This document shows positions 5,257 through 5,321 of a DNA stretch of 5,321 nt, one piece after another (within the stretch, counting starts at the first letter, position 1; every line of letters starts with the position of its first letter). The stretch is from positions 1 through 5,321 of the forward strand of contig JALXER010000224.1 in assembly GCA_027069385.1 (NCBI GenBank), given 5' to 3'. Below the pieces are notes generated by a model, which searched no databases, was not told the origin of the DNA, and saw nothing but the letters and a program-made list of their open reading frames with translations. The stretch is from Paracoccaceae bacterium (GTDB lineage: Bacteria > Pseudomonadota > Alphaproteobacteria > Rhodobacterales > Rhodobacteraceae). Both the position numbers and the translations under genes were made by a program.

Positions 5257-5321
5257 ACCTGTTCGAACAGCCCGAAGACCCGACCTTTCCGCCGCTGTTT
5301 TACGGCGAGGAAACCGAAGCG
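5253..5321 (+). CDS. 5' fragment of an unidentified gene, possibly biotin/lipoate ligase-like
   Basis: The start codon ATG at 5253 overlaps the TGA of mrp (ATGA), so it is translationally coupled to it. The window ends after 23 codons with no stop: MNLFEQPEDP then TFPPLFYGEETEA. The motif FPPLF.GEE near an N-terminus resembles the biotin/lipoate protein-ligase-like (DUF4444-containing) proteins that I recall next to FDH genes in Rhodobacteraceae, but 23 residues are too few for a firm name. That a real gene starts here is well supported by the coupling and codon use. Confidence 0.6.
   Translation, partial: MNLFEQPEDPTFPPLFYGEETEA

Overview
The window looks like part of a formate dehydrogenase (FDH) locus from an alphaproteobacterium, most likely a Rhodobacteraceae (Roseobacter/Rhodobacter group) species. 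This rests on three things: GC-rich coding DNA, the gene set (FDH alpha chain, small FDH-region Tat protein, TorD-type chaperone, DUF3306, DUF3305), and a C-rich/hairpin intergenic element of a style I associate with that family. No database search was possible, so the taxonomy is inference.

Layout. Five genes on the minus strand read leftwards from about 4090 to 1: a secreted monohaem cytochrome c with an unusual N-terminal domain (3350..4090), DUF3305 (2518..3072), DUF3306 (1934..2518), a TorD-family chaperone (1196..1801, start uncertain), a 63-residue Tat-signal protein (956..1147) and the N-terminal third of the catalytic FDH subunit (1..858, cut by the window edge). That is six minus-strand genes in all, counting the truncated fdhA. 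On the plus strand, diverging from the cytochrome across a 92-bp gap, lie an Mrp/NBP35-type P-loop ATPase (4183..5256) and, overlapping its stop codon, the first 23 codons of a further gene (5253..5321), possibly a biotin/lipoate ligase-like protein.

How the genes fit together. FdhA has a Tat signal, a [4Fe-4S] site and a Cys active-site ligand, so it should be a Mo/W-bis-PGD enzyme exported folded to the periplasm to feed formate electrons into the respiratory chain. The TorD protein is a plausible dedicated maturation/proofreading chaperone. DUF3305, DUF3306 and the small Tat protein are conserved companions of this operon type without a settled function. Mrp is a candidate Fe-S carrier. 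The cytochrome could be an electron partner, but its N-terminal half resembles an internally shortened tungstate-binding protein, the most unusual gene in the window.

Non-coding points of note. The first 68 bases are a perfect 33-bp inverted repeat around 2 bases. It lies inside fdhA, creates a false C-terminus and stop, and looks like a fold-back chimera at a contig end. An AT-rich island (1850..1933) before torD carries a strong dyad and is the best candidate promoter/operator of the torD-tat-fdhA segment. A stack of perfect hairpins (about 3190..3312) separates the cytochrome gene from DUF3305. I saw no tRNA, rRNA, CRISPR array, transposase or integrase.
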